From Bradyrhizobium sp. G127 (GTDB lineage: Bacteria; Pseudomonadota; Alphaproteobacteria; Rhizobiales; Xanthobacteraceae), in assembly GCF_021502575.1 (NCBI RefSeq), contig NZ_JAKFGN010000002.1, positions 310,001 through 374,000 on the forward strand: a stretch of 64,000 nucleotides of DNA, given 5' to 3'. The position numbers and the translations under genes are program-made. This document shows positions 49,029 through 61,468 of the stretch, piece by piece. Numbering within the stretch: position 1 is the stretch's first letter; every line of letters begins with the position of its first letter. The notes below the pieces were generated by a model, which was given only the letters and a program-made list of their open reading frames with translations, ran no database searches and had not been told where the DNA came from.

Positions 49029-49077
49029 GAGCATGATCTGATCCGAAAACCGGTTCCCACTTTTCGGGATCATGCTC
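49029..49077. repeat. GAGCATGATC palindromic repeat between nuoK and nuoL
   Basis: GAGCATGATC (49029-49038) and GATCATGCTC (49068-49077) enclose a second CCGAAAA/TTTTCGG stem. This element is a very common dispersed intergenic palindrome in Hyphomicrobiales genomes. It lies inside the nuo transcript, where it may act on mRNA stability. Confidence 0.75.
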
Positions 49078-49078
49078 G

Positions 49079-49387
49079 TTAGCCCTTCATCAGATTGATG
49101 TCCTCGACCGCAATCGATCCCCGATTGCGGAAGAACACCACCAGCACGGCGAGACCGATCGCGGCCTCGGCGGCGGCGACCGTCAGCACCAGCAACGCGA
49201 ACACCTGTCCCACGATGTCGCCGAGGAACGACGAGAACGCCACCAGATTGATATTCACGGCCAGCAGAATGAGTTCGATCGACATCAGGATGACGATCAC
49301 GTTCTTCCGGTTGAGGAAGATGCCAAGAATGCCGATCGTGAACAGGATCGCGGCGACAGCGAGATAGTGACCGAGGCCGATCGTCAT
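49079..49387 (-). CDS. nuoK: NADH-quinone oxidoreductase subunit K
   Basis: NuoK (102 residues, three membrane helices) is part of the complex I proton path, with the conserved glutamates in [12 protein letters not shown] and [13 protein letters not shown] 49387 overlaps the nuoJ stop (ATGA); an in-frame start three codons upstream lacks support. A palindromic repeat separates it from nuoL. Confidence 0.96.
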   Translation of the reverse strand: MTIGLGHYLAVAAILFTIGILGIFLNRKNVIVILMSIELILLAVNINLVAFSSFLGDIVGQVFALLVLTVAAAEAAIGLAVLVVFFRNRGSIAVEDINLMKG

Positions 49388-50022
49388 TTCACCCACTCCC
49401 CGGAATCAGCATCCTGCAAGCCCTGCCCCACGGCGACCTTGCGCACGTCCATCGCGGCGGCCTTCGTGCGCGCGTTCTGGACGTTGATGTCCTGCCGCTT
49501 CACGCTCGGCTTGTGCCGCAGCGTCAGCACGATGGCGCCGATCATGGCGACCAGCAGCACCATTCCCGACAACTGGAAGTACGGCAGATATTTCGTGTAC
49601 AGCACGAGGCCGAGCGCCTCGGTGTTGGTGACGCCGCCCGGAATCGGCGACGTGATCGCCTTCGCGATATTCGGGTTCAGAACCCAGCCGCCGGCCACCA
49701 GCAGCAGTTCGGCGAGGAACACCGCGCCGATCAAAAGGCCGAACGGCAGATATTCGATGAAGCCCTGGCGCAGTTCGGCGAAGTCCACGTCCAGCATCAT
49801 GATGACGAACAGGAACAGCACCGCGACGGCGCCGACGTAAACGACGATGAGGATCATGGCGAGGAATTCCGCGCCGAGCAGCATGAAAAGCCCCGCCGCG
49901 TTGACGAACGCCAGGATCAGGAACAGCACCGAGTGCACGGGATTGCGCGACGTCACGACCATGATCGCGGACGCCACGCAAACGCCGGCGAACAGATAAA
50001 AGAAGAGCGCTGGACCGATCAT
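49384..50022 (-). CDS. nuoJ: NADH-quinone oxidoreductase subunit J
   Basis: NuoJ is a five-helix membrane subunit of complex I. The 212-residue protein shows [20 protein letters not shown] and [20 protein letters not shown], which is typical. The soluble C-terminus (after [13 protein letters not shown]) is longer than in E. coli. It follows nuoI by 9 bases and overlaps nuoK. Confidence 0.96.
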   Translation of the reverse strand: MIGPALFFYLFAGVCVASAIMVVTSRNPVHSVLFLILAFVNAAGLFMLLGAEFLAMILIVVYVGAVAVLFLFVIMMLDVDFAELRQGFIEYLPFGLLIGAVFLAELLLVAGGWVLNPNIAKAITSPIPGGVTNTEALGLVLYTKYLPYFQLSGMVLLVAMIGAIVLTLRHKPSVKRQDINVQNARTKAAAMDVRKVAVGQGLQDADSGEWVK

Positions 50023-50031
50023 ACCTTCACC

Positions 50032-50520
50032 TCACCGGTACGGCGCATCGAGTTCGATATTCTTCGCAATCTCGCGCTCCCAGCGGTCGCCGTTGGCGAG
50101 CAGCCTCGCCTTGTCATAATAAAGTTCCTCGCGCGTTTCCGTCGCGAATTCAAAGTTCGGCCCCTCAACGATGGCGTCGACCGGGCAGGCTTCCTGGCAA
50201 AGTCCGCAGTAGATGCACTTCACCATGTCGATGTCGTAGCGCACCGTGCGGCGGGTGCCGTCGTTGCGGCGCGGACCGGCCTCGATGGTGATGGCCTGCG
50301 CCGGGCAGATCGCCTCGCACAGCTTGCAGGCGATGCAGCGTTCCTCACCGTTCGGATAACGGCGCAGCGCGTGCTCGCCCCGGAAGCGGGGTGAGATCGG
50401 CCCCTTCTCGAAGGGGTAGTTCAACGTCGGCTTCGGCTTGAAGAAGTAACGCATGGCGAGAATGAACGCCGAAACGAACTCTTTCAGCAGAAGCGAATTG
50501 GCTGTGCTTGCTATGCTCAT
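50032..50520 (-). CDS. nuoI: NADH-quinone oxidoreductase subunit I
   Basis: NuoI carries clusters N6a and N6b, passing electrons to NuoB. The two 4Fe-4S motifs are [12 protein letters not shown] and [12 protein letters not shown] in a 162-residue protein. ATG 50520 ([12 protein letters not shown]) is preferred over the longer open frame by family length. It lies 7 bases after nuoH. Confidence 0.97.
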   Translation of the reverse strand: MSIASTANSLLLKEFVSAFILAMRYFFKPKPTLNYPFEKGPISPRFRGEHALRRYPNGEERCIACKLCEAICPAQAITIEAGPRRNDGTRRTVRYDIDMVKCIYCGLCQEACPVDAIVEGPNFEFATETREELYYDKARLLANGDRWEREIAKNIELDAPYR

Positions 50521-50527
50521 GACATCC

Positions 50528-51598
50528 TCACTTCGGCGCAAGCCCCGCGAATTGCAGAACACCGGCGACGATGATGACCATCGCCAGCGACAACGGCAGG
50601 AACACTTTCCAGCCCAGACGCATGAGCTGGTCGTAGCGGTAGCGCGGCACGATCGCCTTCGCCATCGCGATCATGAAGAACATGAAGAACAGCTTGAGGC
50701 TGAACCAGATCACGCCCGGCACCCAGTTGAAGGGCGGCAGATCGATCGGCGGCAACCAGCCGCCCATGAACAGGATGGCCCCCAGCGCGCACATGGTGCA
50801 GATCGCGACATATTCGCCGAGCATGAACAGCAGATACGGCGTCGAGCCGTATTCGGTCATGAAGCCGGCGACCAGTTCGGATTCCGCTTCGACCAGGTCG
50901 AACGGCGGGCGATTGGTTTCCGCCAGCGCCGAGACGTAAAACACGACGAACATCGGCAGCAGGGGCAGCCAGTACCAGTTCAGGAACGTCAGCCACGGCA
51001 GGCCGATCAGGCTGGCGAGACCGCGGGTGTGCTGCGCCTCAACCACGGCCGTGAGATTCAGCGAACCGGCGCACAGCAGCACCGTGATGATGACGAAGCC
51101 GATGGAAACTTCGTAGGACACCATCTGCGCGGCGGAGCGAAGCGCGGCGAGAAACGGATACTTCGAGTTCGACGACCAGCCGGCCATGATGATGCCGTAG
51201 ACCGACAGCGACGAGATCGCGAAGATGTAGAGGATACCGACATTGATGTCGGCGATCACCCAGTTGAGGTTGACCGGGATCACCGCCCAAGCCGCGAGCG
51301 CCAACACGCAACTCACCAGTGGCGCGAGCAGGAACACGCCCTTGTTGGCGCCGTCCGGAATCGTCGGTTCCTTGAGCACGAACTTCAGCAGGTCCGCGAA
51401 GGATTGCAGCAGGCCCCATGGCCCGACCACGTTAGGGCCGCGCCGGATCTGCACCGCCGCCCAGATCTTGCGGTCTGCCAGCAGGATGTAGGCAATCGCG
51501 ATCAGCAGCACGACGAGCATCAGCACGCTCTGCGCGACAATGATGATCAGCGGCCACAGAAAGCCTGTCCACAACTCGCTTGTGAAGAATTCGGTCAT
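50528..51598 (-). CDS. nuoH: NADH-quinone oxidoreductase subunit H
   Basis: NuoH is the membrane subunit that helps form the quinone chamber. The 356-residue protein has eight helices. It carries the conserved [31 protein letters not shown] and [25 protein letters not shown] regions. It starts 10 bases after nuoG. Confidence 0.97.
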   Translation of the reverse strand: MTEFFTSELWTGFLWPLIIIVAQSVLMLVVLLIAIAYILLADRKIWAAVQIRRGPNVVGPWGLLQSFADLLKFVLKEPTIPDGANKGVFLLAPLVSCVLALAAWAVIPVNLNWVIADINVGILYIFAISSLSVYGIIMAGWSSNSKYPFLAALRSAAQMVSYEVSIGFVIITVLLCAGSLNLTAVVEAQHTRGLASLIGLPWLTFLNWYWLPLLPMFVVFYVSALAETNRPPFDLVEAESELVAGFMTEYGSTPYLLFMLGEYVAICTMCALGAILFMGGWLPPIDLPPFNWVPGVIWFSLKLFFMFFMIAMAKAIVPRYRYDQLMRLGWKVFLPLSLAMVIIVAGVLQFAGLAPK

Positions 51599-51608
51599 CG
51601 GATCACAT

Positions 51609-53684
51609 TCACTCCGCTGCCGTCAGGACTTGCCCGGAGGCGAGCTTGGAACATTCGGCCATCACGGCGGATGCCCGCGCGATGGGATTAGTCAGGTAGA
51701 AATCCTCGACCGGGCTCTTGAAGACGCCCTTCTCGACCGAACCGCCGCGCGCCGCAAGCGTCTTCACGCTCGCTGCATCACCAGCCTCGATCTGGTCGAT
51801 CCGCATCAGGTGCGGCGCGGCCCTGAAGATCGCCTGCCGCAACGCGCCCAGCGAGTCATAAGGCAGCTTCTTGCCCAGTGCATCCGACAGCGCGCGGACA
51901 ATGGCCCAGTCCTCGCGCGCGTCGCCCGGCGGGAACGCGGCGCGGTTGGCCATCTGTGTACGGCCCTCGGTATTGACGTAGATGCCGGCCTTCTCGGTGT
52001 ACGCCGCGCCCGGCAGGATCACGTCGGCGCGGTGCGCGCCCTTGTCGCCGTGGGTGCCGATGTAGACCACAAAGGTGCCTTCGGCCGGCGCAATGTCATC
52101 CGCGCCGAGCGAGAACAGCACGTCGAGCGTGCCGAACGTCGTCATCTGCGCCACATTCAGGCCGCCCGCACCCGGCGTGAAGCCGATGTCGAGCGCGCCG
52201 ACCTGCGAGGCCGCCTTGTGAAGCACGGCGAAGCCGTTCCAGCCGTCCTTCAGCGCGCCGAAGTCCACCGCGAGTTTCGCCGCCAGCGCCAGCACAGCCG
52301 AACCATCGTGACGCCCTGCAACGCCTGCGCCCACCAGCACGATCGGGTTCTTGGCGCCCTTCAGCACATCGGCGAAGGAATGCTTGCCCGCAGCCAGATC
52401 GCTCAGCGTATCGGTGCCCGCGCCTAGATGCTCATAGCTATAGGTGAGATCAGCCTTGTCGCCGATCACGCCGATCTTGAGCTGACCCGTGCGCCAGCGC
52501 TTGCGGATGCGCGCGTTGAGCACAGCCGCTTCCTTGCGTGGATTGGAGCCGACGATCAGCAACGCATCCGCCTGCTCGATGCCGGCGATGGTCGGATTGA
52601 AGATGTAGGACGCGCGGCCCGCCTTCGGATCAAACGCGGCGCCGTCCTGCGGGGCGACATTGGCCGAGCCGAACTTCGCCAGCAGTTCCTTGAGCGCGAA
52701 CATCTCCTCGACGGCGGCGAGATCGCCCGCGACCGCACCGATGCGCTTGCCGTCGGTGCGCGCAACCGCCGCGGCGATCTTCGCGAAGGCTTCGCTCCAT
52801 GTGGCCGCGCGCAGCTTGCCATCTTCACGGACATAAGGCCGGTCGAGACGCTGGGTGCGCAGGCCATCGACGATGTGCCGCGTCTTGTCGGAAATCCATT
52901 CCTCGTTCACGTTCTCATTGATGCGCGGCAGGATACGCATCACTTCGCGGCCGCGCGTATCGACTCGGATCGCCGAACCGACCGCGTCCATCACGTCGAT
53001 GGACTGGGTCTTCTGCAATTCCCACGGACGCGCCGCGAACGCATAGGGCTTGGAGGTCAGCGCGCCGACCGGGCAGATGTCCACGAGATTGCCCTGCAAC
53101 TCTGACGTCAGCGCACTTTCCAGATAGGTCGTGATCTCGACGTCCTCGCCGCGGCCGGTCAGGCCCATTTCCGGCACGCCGCACACTTCCGTGGTGAAGC
53201 GGACGCAGCGCGTGCACTGGATGCAGCGATTCATCGAAGTCTTCACCAGCACGCCGATGTATTTGTCTTCGACCGCGCGCTTGTTCTCGGCGAACCGGCT
53301 GGTATCGACGCCGTAACCCATCGCCTGATCCTGCAAATCGCATTCGCCGCCCTGATCGCAGATCGGGCAATCGAGCGGATGGTTGATCAGCAGGAATTCC
53401 ATCACGCCTTCGCGTGCCTTCTTCACGATCGGCGACTTGGTGCTGACCGACGGCAGTTCGCCTTTCGGACCCGGGCGGCAATCGCGCACACCCCAAGCAC
53501 AGCTTGCGACCGGCTTCGGCGAACCCGCAACCTCGACGAGGCACATGCGGCAGTTACCGGCGATGGACAGACGCTCGTGATAACAGAAGCGCGGAATTTC
53601 AGCGCCCGCCGCCTCGCACGCCTGCAACAGCGTGTACTCGGCCGGAACATCGATCTCTTTGCCGTCGATGAGAATCTTGGTCAT
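51609..53684 (-). CDS. nuoG: NADH-quinone oxidoreductase subunit G
   Basis: NuoG is the largest peripheral subunit of complex I. It has an N-terminal 2Fe-2S domain ([18 protein letters not shown]), the [18 protein letters not shown] cluster region, [10 protein letters not shown], and a molybdopterin-oxidoreductase-like C-terminal domain without Mo function. ATG 53684 ([14 protein letters not shown], 691 residues) is preferred. A GTG three codons earlier overlaps the nuoF stop and is possible. Confidence 0.97.
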   Translation of the reverse strand: MTKILIDGKEIDVPAEYTLLQACEAAGAEIPRFCYHERLSIAGNCRMCLVEVAGSPKPVASCAWGVRDCRPGPKGELPSVSTKSPIVKKAREGVMEFLLINHPLDCPICDQGGECDLQDQAMGYGVDTSRFAENKRAVEDKYIGVLVKTSMNRCIQCTRCVRFTTEVCGVPEMGLTGRGEDVEITTYLESALTSELQGNLVDICPVGALTSKPYAFAARPWELQKTQSIDVMDAVGSAIRVDTRGREVMRILPRINENVNEEWISDKTRHIVDGLRTQRLDRPYVREDGKLRAATWSEAFAKIAAAVARTDGKRIGAVAGDLAAVEEMFALKELLAKFGSANVAPQDGAAFDPKAGRASYIFNPTIAGIEQADALLIVGSNPRKEAAVLNARIRKRWRTGQLKIGVIGDKADLTYSYEHLGAGTDTLSDLAAGKHSFADVLKGAKNPIVLVGAGVAGRHDGSAVLALAAKLAVDFGALKDGWNGFAVLHKAASQVGALDIGFTPGAGGLNVAQMTTFGTLDVLFSLGADDIAPAEGTFVVYIGTHGDKGAHRADVILPGAAYTEKAGIYVNTEGRTQMANRAAFPPGDAREDWAIVRALSDALGKKLPYDSLGALRQAIFRAAPHLMRIDQIEAGDAASVKTLAARGGSVEKGVFKSPVEDFYLTNPIARASAVMAECSKLASGQVLTAAE

Positions 53685-53689
53685 CGCAT

Positions 53690-55015
<1,326 letters not shown>

Positions 55016-55025
55016 GATCGCTACC

Positions 55026-55205
55026 TTAAGACCCCGAACGCTTGGATTGCTGATAGGCGAGCCCCGCCGCCATCACGCCGAAGCCGATGGCCCAGAACAC
55101 GGCGGACTGAAGTTCGGACTTCAGGATGTAGAAGTTCAGCACGAAGATGAAGACCGCCGCGCAAAGCGCATGCAGCCCGATGTAACGGATCTTGTCGGCT
55201 GTCAT
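55026..55205 (-). CDS. 59-residue two-helix membrane protein inside the nuo operon
   Basis: A small open frame from ATG 55205 to TAA 55026 lies exactly between nuoE and nuoF, and its ATG overlaps the nuoE stop (ATGA). The protein has two hydrophobic helices (about residues 7-27 and 34-50: [18 protein letters not shown] and [15 protein letters not shown]). I recognise no family. Its operon position and coupling suggest an accessory subunit or assembly factor of complex I, but that is inference. It is too short and too well placed to be a shadow frame. Confidence 0.8.
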   Translation of the reverse strand: MTADKIRYIGLHALCAAVFIFVLNFYILKSELQSAVFWAIGFGVMAAGLAYQQSKRSGS

Positions 55206-55972
55206 GACTTGTCCCCCTTCGGCGGATTGGCCTTGCTGGCGTCGCCCATCGGCGGCTTCGGCGCAGGGCGCTCCTGCACGTTGGCGGACTCGGTCTGCTT
55301 CTTGGGTTCGGCATCTGCCAGCACCGGCTCCTTTTTCGGAGCGGATGTGCTGCTCTTGGTGCCGGAGTCGGACTTGAGCGAGGTCAGTCCAGTCACGGGC
55401 GCGGCATACTGACGGTCGATCTGCGGACCCGGCTTCGGCGGATTGCCAGTCTCGAAGCCGTCGAGCACCTTGTTCAGCAGATCCGGTGTCAGATCCTCGT
55501 AGGTGTCCTTCCAGATCATGACCATCGGCGCGTTCACGCAGGCACCGAGGCACTCGACCTCTTCCCAACTGAAGTTACCGTCATCAGATACATGGAACTG
55601 ATCGTGATGAATGCGGTGCTTGCAGACCTCGATCAGATCCTTCGCGCCGCGCAGCATGCAGGGCGTGGTGCCGCAGACCTGAACGTGCGCCTTCTTGCCG
55701 ACCGGCTCGAGCTGGAACATCGTGTAGAAGGTCGCGATTTCGAGCACGCGGATATAGGGCATATGAAGCAGATCGGCGACCGCACGGATCGCGGCTTCCG
55801 ACACCCAGCCCTCATGCTGCTCCTGCACGCGCCACAGGACCGGAATCACCGCCGACGCCTGCCGGCCCGGCGGATACTTCTCGATCTGCGCCTTCGCCCA
55901 CGCCAAATTCTCCGCGCTGAACGCGAAACTGGCGGGCTGCTTTTCTTTCGGGGCCAAACGGCGAACGGCCAT
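55202..55972 (-). CDS. nuoE: NADH-quinone oxidoreductase subunit E with a low-complexity C-terminus
   Basis: NuoE carries the 2Fe-2S cluster N1a beside NuoF. Ligands are in CGTTPCM and CLGACVNAP. The 256-residue length exceeds the roughly 166 of E. coli; the extra C-terminal 75 or so residues are rich in Lys, Pro, Ser and Ala and probably disordered. It lies 35 bases after the methyltransferase gene and overlaps the small membrane-protein gene. Confidence 0.96.
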   Translation of the reverse strand: MAVRRLAPKEKQPASFAFSAENLAWAKAQIEKYPPGRQASAVIPVLWRVQEQHEGWVSEAAIRAVADLLHMPYIRVLEIATFYTMFQLEPVGKKAHVQVCGTTPCMLRGAKDLIEVCKHRIHHDQFHVSDDGNFSWEEVECLGACVNAPMVMIWKDTYEDLTPDLLNKVLDGFETGNPPKPGPQIDRQYAAPVTGLTSLKSDSGTKSSTSAPKKEPVLADAEPKKQTESANVQERPAPKPPMGDASKANPPKGDKS

Positions 55973-56007
55973 CGTTTAGGTCTTTCGATCTTTCATTGCG
56001 CCAGCTT

Positions 56008-56976
56008 TTATTGCGTCATGGCGCGGCGCGCATTGCCTGAGTTCAAACCGTAGATGCGCTCTTCCCAGAACGCGCTCGACGTGGCGAAAACATTGTAGCC
56101 GACATGCGAGGCGACCTTGATGCGGTCGAGCGTGGAGAGTTGCGTCAGCGCCTCGAAGCGATCGGTGGCCGGGTCGTGGATGATGGCCTTCATCGGCGTC
56201 TGTTCGAGGATGTAGCGCGACACGCTGTGGGTCGGGTCGTTGCCGTGCTCCTCGCAGACCACCACCGAGTCGGTCTCCAGAATCCGCTTGCCGCCCTTCA
56301 TGGCGTCGATCTCGACGCCTTCGACGTCGAGCTTGATGATGTACTTGCCCTCCGCCGCCACCCGTCCATCGTCGATCAGGTTGTCGAGCGAAAGCACCTG
56401 AACTTCCTCCCCACCCGCGTTTTCGCCGCCGGCGATGCTGAAAGCTTCATGCTTGGTGCCGGACAGGCGCGCGATGCCGCGCGTCGCGCCGATGGCGGCA
56501 TGGATCGGATAAAACCGGTTGCCGTTGATCTTGGCGTTATGCGCGAGCCGCGGAAAATTTTTCGACGATGGCTCCATCGCAATCGACCGGTGCGAGCCGA
56601 AGCGTCGGCTGGAAACCATCACCGACCAATAGCCGTAATTGGCGCCGCAATCGATCAGCGTGTAGTCGACGTCCGCGGAATCCAGCAGGAACAGTTCCAG
56701 TTCGTCCTCGTACTTGAACGTACGGTTGAGCAGCTTGCTCCAGTAGCCGTCGCCATAGGGGAACGAGAACGTCGCGTCGGGATTGAGCATGATGTTGATG
56801 TCGCGCTCCGGCAGCAGCGTTTTCAACAGATTGGCGCAATCGTTATAGCCGCGGTGCGAGATGAGCGCGCCCACCTTCGATCCCGCGATCAGCGCAAGGC
56901 CAATGCCGCGCTCCCACGGACTGGCGCCACGCATGTCGCCGGTGACGCGATCGAAAACGATGGGCGGCTGGGCCAT
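56008..56976 (-). CDS. FkbM-family SAM-dependent methyltransferase inserted in the nuo operon
   Basis: The 322-residue protein has a class I methyltransferase fold with the SAM motif LIDCGANYGYWSVM (residues 108-120). Later it has the FkbM-typical KLDVEGVEIDAMKGG and VVCEEHG segments. ATG 56976 overlaps the nuoD stop (TGATG); a GTG one codon earlier is also possible. It is therefore translated directly after NuoD. FkbM enzymes usually O-methylate small molecules or sugars. The placement suggests that a complex I subunit or cofactor is modified, or that the gene was captured by chance. Confidence 0.88.
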   Translation of the reverse strand: MAQPPIVFDRVTGDMRGASPWERGIGLALIAGSKVGALISHRGYNDCANLLKTLLPERDINIMLNPDATFSFPYGDGYWSKLLNRTFKYEDELELFLLDSADVDYTLIDCGANYGYWSVMVSSRRFGSHRSIAMEPSSKNFPRLAHNAKINGNRFYPIHAAIGATRGIARLSGTKHEAFSIAGGENAGGEEVQVLSLDNLIDDGRVAAEGKYIIKLDVEGVEIDAMKGGKRILETDSVVVCEEHGNDPTHSVSRYILEQTPMKAIIHDPATDRFEALTQLSTLDRIKVASHVGYNVFATSSAFWEERIYGLNSGNARRAMTQ

Positions 56977-58169
56977 CACCGGTCCACCTCACCGAACACG
57001 ATGTCGAGCGAACCGAGGATGGCGGAAACGTCGGCCAGCAGATGGCCCCTGCAAATAAAGTCCATCGCCTGAAGGTGGGCGAAGCCCGGCGCGCGGATCT
57101 TGCATTTGTAAGGCTTGTTGGTGCCGTCAGCGACCAGGAACACACCGAACTCGCCCTTCGGCGCTTCCACCGCAGCGTAGACTTCGCCGGCGGGAACGCG
57201 GACGCCTTCGGTGTAGAGTTTGAAGTGATGGATCAGCGCTTCCATCGAGCGTTTCATCTCGCCACGGCGCGGCGGCACGATCTTGTTGTCCTCGACAACG
57301 ACGGGGCCCTGCCCGTCCGGCGCGCGCAGCTTCTCGATGCACTGCTTCATGATGCGCACCGACTGGCGCATCTCTTCCATGCGGATGCAGTAGCGGTCGT
57401 AGCAGTCGCCGTTCTTTCCGATGGGAATATCGAAATCCATCTCGGCGTAGCATTCGTAAGGCTGCGACTTGCGCAGATCCCATGCAGCGCCCGAGCCGCG
57501 CACCATCACGCCCGAGAAGCCCCACTCCCACGCCTGCTCCAGCGTGACCACGCCGATATCGACGTTGCGCTGCTTGAAGATGCGGTTGTCGGTCAGAAGG
57601 GTCTCGAGGTCGTCAACAACCTTCAGGAACGGATCGCACCAGGCATCGATGTCGCCGATCAGCTTCGGCGGCAGGTCCTGATGCACGCCGCCGACGCGGA
57701 AGAATGCTGCGTGCATGCGCGAGCCCGAGGCGCGCTCATAGAACACCATCAGCTTTTCGCGTTCCTCGAAGCCCCATAGCGGCGGCGTCAGCGCACCGAC
57801 GTCCATCGCCTGCGTGGTGACGTTGAGGAGATGCGACAGGATGCGGCCGATCTCGCAGTAAAGCACGCGGATCAACTGGCCACGGCGCGGCACGGTGATG
57901 CCGAGCAGCTTTTCCGCCGCGAGGCAGAACGCATGCTCCTGATTCATCGGCGCGACGTAATCGAGCCGGTCGAAATACGGAATCGCCTGCAGATAGGTCT
58001 TCTGCTCGATCAGCTTCTCGGTGCCGCGATGAAGCAGGCCGATATGCGGATCGACGCGCTCGACCACTTCGCCGTCGAGCTCCAGCACAAGCCGCAACAC
58101 GCCGTGCGCCGCCGGATGCTGCGGTCCGAAGTTGATGGTGAAGTTGCGCATGCCGGGCTGTTCAGTCAT
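56976..58169 (-). CDS. nuoD: NADH-quinone oxidoreductase subunit D
   Basis: NuoD forms the quinone-reducing site with NuoB and descends from hydrogenase large subunits. The 397-residue stand-alone form (not fused to NuoC) shows [18 protein letters not shown] with the conserved His, [12 protein letters not shown] and [11 protein letters not shown]. The start ATG overlaps the nuoC stop by one base (TGATG). Confidence 0.97.
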   Translation of the reverse strand: MTEQPGMRNFTINFGPQHPAAHGVLRLVLELDGEVVERVDPHIGLLHRGTEKLIEQKTYLQAIPYFDRLDYVAPMNQEHAFCLAAEKLLGITVPRRGQLIRVLYCEIGRILSHLLNVTTQAMDVGALTPPLWGFEEREKLMVFYERASGSRMHAAFFRVGGVHQDLPPKLIGDIDAWCDPFLKVVDDLETLLTDNRIFKQRNVDIGVVTLEQAWEWGFSGVMVRGSGAAWDLRKSQPYECYAEMDFDIPIGKNGDCYDRYCIRMEEMRQSVRIMKQCIEKLRAPDGQGPVVVEDNKIVPPRRGEMKRSMEALIHHFKLYTEGVRVPAGEVYAAVEAPKGEFGVFLVADGTNKPYKCKIRAPGFAHLQAMDFICRGHLLADVSAILGSLDIVFGEVDR

Positions 58170-58789
58170 CAGCCACCTGCCTTCGGCGTATCAGCCTTCT
58201 CGTCGCCCGGCAGCGGATAGTCCGCGCCTTCCCATGGCGAGAGGAAATCGAACTTGCGGAATTCCTGATTGAGCCGGACCGGCTCGTACACCACGCGCTT
58301 TTCGGAATCGTCGTAGCGGACCTCGACGAAACCAGTCAGCGGGAAATCCTTGCGCAGCGGATGACCGTCGAAACCGTAATCGGTCAGCAGGCGGCGCATG
58401 TCGGGATGACCGGTGAAAATCACGCCGTAAAGATCGTAGGTCTCGCGCTCGAACCAGTCCGCGCCCGGAAACACCGTGATAATCGACGGCACCTGGGTGG
58501 ATTCGTTGGCTTCGCCGCGCAGCCGCAGCCGTGTGTTCAGCACCGGCGACAGGAAGTGATAGATCACATCGAAGCGGTTCTCGCGGCCCGGATAATCCAC
58601 CGCCGTCACATCGGTGACGTTGACGAAGCGGAAGCGCGGATCGCTCTTCAGCAGGCGGACGATATCCACGATCTTCGCCAGATCGACCGATACCGTCAGT
58701 TCATTGAACGCCACCGCATACCCGAGCGCCGCGCCCGGAAGCGCGGCCACAATCGTTTCGCCAAGCGTGTTGAGTCGCGCGTCGTCCAT
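58169..58789 (-). CDS. nuoC: NADH-quinone oxidoreductase subunit C
   Basis: NuoC is a structural peripheral subunit that contacts NuoD. The 206-residue protein has the family signature [38 protein letters not shown]. It is separate from NuoD, the ancestral arrangement. It lies 5 bases after nuoB. Confidence 0.97.
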   Translation of the reverse strand: MDDARLNTLGETIVAALPGAALGYAVAFNELTVSVDLAKIVDIVRLLKSDPRFRFVNVTDVTAVDYPGRENRFDVIYHFLSPVLNTRLRLRGEANESTQVPSIITVFPGADWFERETYDLYGVIFTGHPDMRRLLTDYGFDGHPLRKDFPLTGFVEVRYDDSEKRVVYEPVRLNQEFRKFDFLSPWEGADYPLPGDEKADTPKAGG

Positions 58790-58794
58790 CAGCG

Positions 58795-59388
58795 TTACCG
58801 TTCAATCGTGCCGGTGCGCCGGATCTTCTTCTGCAGCAGCAGCACGCCGTAAAGCAGCGCTTCCGCCGTCGGAGGACAGCCCGGAACGTAAATATCGACG
58901 GGCACGATGCGATCGCAGCCGCGCACCACCGAATAGGAATAATGATAGTAGCCACCGCCGTTTGCGCACGATCCCATCGAGATCACATAGCGCGGCTCCG
59001 GCATCTGGTCATAGACCTTGCGCAAAGCCGGCGCCATTTTGTTGGTCAGCGTACCGGCGACGATCATGACGTCGGACTGGCGCGGCGACGCGCGCGGGGC
59101 GAAGCCGAAGCGTTCGACGTCGTAGCGCGGCATCGAGACCTGCATCATCTCGACCGCGCAGCAGGCAAGACCGAAGGTCATCCACATCAGCGAGCCGGTG
59201 CGCGCCCATGTGATCAGGTCGTCGGTCGCGGCAACGAAGAAGCCCTTGTCGGACAGTTCGTTGTTCACCTCGAGGAAATATTTGTCATCCGCGCCGATCG
59301 GCTGACCGGTGCGCGGGTCGAGAATCCCTGTGGCCGCCTGGGAAACCATTGGCTGCCTGACGGGAGCAACTGTCGGGTTCAATCCCAT
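58795..59388 (-). CDS. nuoB: NADH-quinone oxidoreductase subunit B
   Basis: NuoB holds the terminal cluster N2 that reduces quinone. Ligands are the tandem cysteines in [10 protein letters not shown], the cysteine in [10 protein letters not shown] and [17 protein letters not shown] 59388 ([10 protein letters not shown], 197 residues) overlaps the end of nuoA by 10 bases. Confidence 0.97.
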   Translation of the reverse strand: MGLNPTVAPVRQPMVSQAATGILDPRTGQPIGADDKYFLEVNNELSDKGFFVAATDDLITWARTGSLMWMTFGLACCAVEMMQVSMPRYDVERFGFAPRASPRQSDVMIVAGTLTNKMAPALRKVYDQMPEPRYVISMGSCANGGGYYHYSYSVVRGCDRIVPVDIYVPGCPPTAEALLYGVLLLQKKIRRTGTIER

Positions 59389-59744
59389 TCGAGCGCTCCC
59401 TTCTTCCACTCATACGCAAAGCCGATGGTCAGCACGCCAAGAAACACCATCATCGACCAGAACCCGGCGAGGCCGAGCTTTCCGAACGCCACCGCCCACG
59501 GAAACAGGAAGGCGACTTCGAGATCGAAGATGATGAAAAGGATCGCGACGAGATAGAACCGGACGTCGAACTTCATGCGCGCGTCGTCGAATGCATTGAA
59601 TCCGCATTCGTAGGCCGAGAGCTTTTCCGGGTCAGGCTGCTGATAGGCGACGATGAAGGGCGCAATCAGGAGCGCAAGACCGATCACGGCCGCTACCCCG
59701 ATAAACACCACTAGTGGCAGATAATTCTGCAGAATTCCGCCCAT
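59379..59744 (-). CDS. nuoA: NADH-quinone oxidoreductase subunit A
   Basis: NuoA is a three-helix membrane subunit at the quinone-site junction and the first gene of the complex I operon. The 121 residues from ATG 59744 include [35 protein letters not shown], the family signature. The long upstream open frame lacks family similarity and is not used. Confidence 0.96.
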   Translation of the reverse strand: MGGILQNYLPLVVFIGVAAVIGLALLIAPFIVAYQQPDPEKLSAYECGFNAFDDARMKFDVRFYLVAILFIIFDLEVAFLFPWAVAFGKLGLAGFWSMMVFLGVLTIGFAYEWKKGALEWD

Positions 59745-59807
59745 CGGCGACCCTCGTGCTGCCCGAATTTGCCTCGCGGATTCGCGAAACATTGGAATGG
59801 TTCGAAA

Positions 59808-59836
59808 GGGATAGCGCAGCGCAACAGGGAGGGCAA
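59808..59836 (-). promoter_or_regulatory. Weak candidate promoter of the nuo operon
   Basis: On the minus strand, TTGCCC (59836-59831), 17 bases and TATCCC (59813-59808) lie about 65 bases before nuoA. The match is poor. The rest of 59745-60017 shows no clear regulatory element. Confidence 0.25.
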
Positions 59837-60017
59837 GACAAGCTGTTTTGAGGCGCGTTCCCGCTTCCATCGCCCCGGGAAAACCGCCCCTGACCGGATT
59901 GTCCTGGATCAACAGGCGCCGCCGATGGCCTGATCCGGTGCGCCTATTACGTGCGCGAACGACGCCGGGGACCGGCGCATCTGCGACCTTTGGCTTAGTC
60001 CTGCGGTCCTGTGCAAT

Positions 60018-61109
60018 TTATGACAGCAGCCGTGCGATTTCCTTGCCGCATGCCACCGTATCGGCCTTGCCGCCTAGGTCCCGCGTCCGCATTTTCTCGT
60101 CCGCCAGAACGGTCTCGATGGCGGAGACAATGGCTTGGCCTGCATCCGGCTCTCCGAGATGATCCAGCATCATCGCCGCCGACCAGATCTGGCCCACCGG
60201 GTTGGCAATCCCCTGCCCGGCAATGTCCGGCGCGGAGCCGTGAACCGGCTCGAACAGCGAGGGAAACTTGCGTTCCGGATTGAGGCTGCCCGACGGGGCA
60301 ATGCCGATGGTTCCGGTGCAGGCCGGCCCAAGGTCCGACAGGATGTCTCCGAACAGGTTCGATCCGACCACGACGTCGAACCAGTCCGGATGCAGCACGA
60401 AGTTCGCGGCCAGAATATCGATATGATACTTGTCCCATTTCACGCCCGGATAGGCTTTCGCCATCTCTTCCACGCGCTCGTCCCAGTACGGCATGGTGAT
60501 CGAGATGCCGTTGGACTTGGTCGCGGATGTCAGGTGTTTCTTGGGGCGGCTCTGGGCCAGTTCGAACGCGAACTTCAGAATCCGGTCGACGCCGGTGCGC
60601 GACATGACGGTTTCCTGAATCACCACCTCGCGGTCGGTGCCGGGAAACATGCGCCCGCCGATGGACGAGTATTCGCCTTCAGTGTTCTCGCGCACGACGA
60701 AAAAGTCGATGTCGCCGGGCTTCCTGCCGGCCAGCGGCGACGTCACGCCGGGCATCAGGCGCACGGGACGCAGGTTGACGTACTGGTCGAACTCCCTGCG
60801 AAACTGGATCAGCGAGCCCCACAGCGAAATGTGGTCCGGCAGAATCGACGGCATGCCGACCGCGCCGAAGAAGATCGCATCATGGCCGCCGATCTGGGCC
60901 TTCCAGTCGTCCGGCATCATCTTGCCGTGCTTCTGATAGTAGTCGCAGGACGCGAAGTCGAAGGAGTCGAGCGTTAGTTCAAAATTGAACTTCTTGGCCG
61001 CCGCTTCCAGCACGCGCAGGCCCTCCGGCACCACTTCCTTGCCGATACCATCGCCGGGAATCACGGCCAGCCTGTATTTCCTGTTGGTCCCGGTTCTGGT
61101 GGACGACAT
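60018..61109 (-). CDS. Tartrate dehydrogenase / D-malate dehydrogenase (decarboxylating) family
   Basis: This belongs to the isocitrate/isopropylmalate dehydrogenase superfamily. GDGIGKEVVPEGLRVLEA starts the fold. ISLWGSLIQFRREFDQYVNLRP and RENTEGEYSSIGGRM match the TtuC/DmlA branch better than LeuB or Icd, and the metal aspartates lie in LFGDILSDLG. Expected substrates are L-tartrate or D-malate, with NAD. ATG 61109 gives 363 residues with GAGGAA upstream. It is a single gene between nuoA and tRNA-Asp. The exact substrate cannot be settled by sequence. Confidence 0.85.
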   Translation of the reverse strand: MSSTRTGTNRKYRLAVIPGDGIGKEVVPEGLRVLEAAAKKFNFELTLDSFDFASCDYYQKHGKMMPDDWKAQIGGHDAIFFGAVGMPSILPDHISLWGSLIQFRREFDQYVNLRPVRLMPGVTSPLAGRKPGDIDFFVVRENTEGEYSSIGGRMFPGTDREVVIQETVMSRTGVDRILKFAFELAQSRPKKHLTSATKSNGISITMPYWDERVEEMAKAYPGVKWDKYHIDILAANFVLHPDWFDVVVGSNLFGDILSDLGPACTGTIGIAPSGSLNPERKFPSLFEPVHGSAPDIAGQGIANPVGQIWSAAMMLDHLGEPDAGQAIVSAIETVLADEKMRTRDLGGKADTVACGKEIARLLS

Positions 61110-61331
61110 GCTGACGTTCCTCGCCTGACATATGTTTTGAGGGGAATTCTTGGCGTCCGGAGCGAACGCGCCCCAGCAATACAGGACAGCGTGCGGCGGC
61201 CAAAACCCTGAATCGCAACTGGCGGGAATGCGGCAGGCGCAGTTCACGGCCGGACAAATCGGCCCGGCGGGCGCGCCGCGCACCTCGCGTCGTCAGTAAA
61301 CCACTGAATAAATGGGGGGATTTTTTAAGGA

Positions 61332-61408
<77 letters not shown>

Positions 61409-61440
61409 GTGGATCGAATACGAACCGCACAGGAGGTGGG

Positions 61441-61468
61441 ACTTAAAGGGGCGAACATTCCAAGTCAA
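61441..61468 (-). promoter_or_regulatory. Candidate promoter of tRNA-Asp
   Basis: On the minus strand, TTGACT (61468-61463) is followed by TTTAAG (61447-61442) after 15 bases or TTAAGT after 16. The start would lie about 25 bases before the mature tRNA. Confidence 0.4.
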
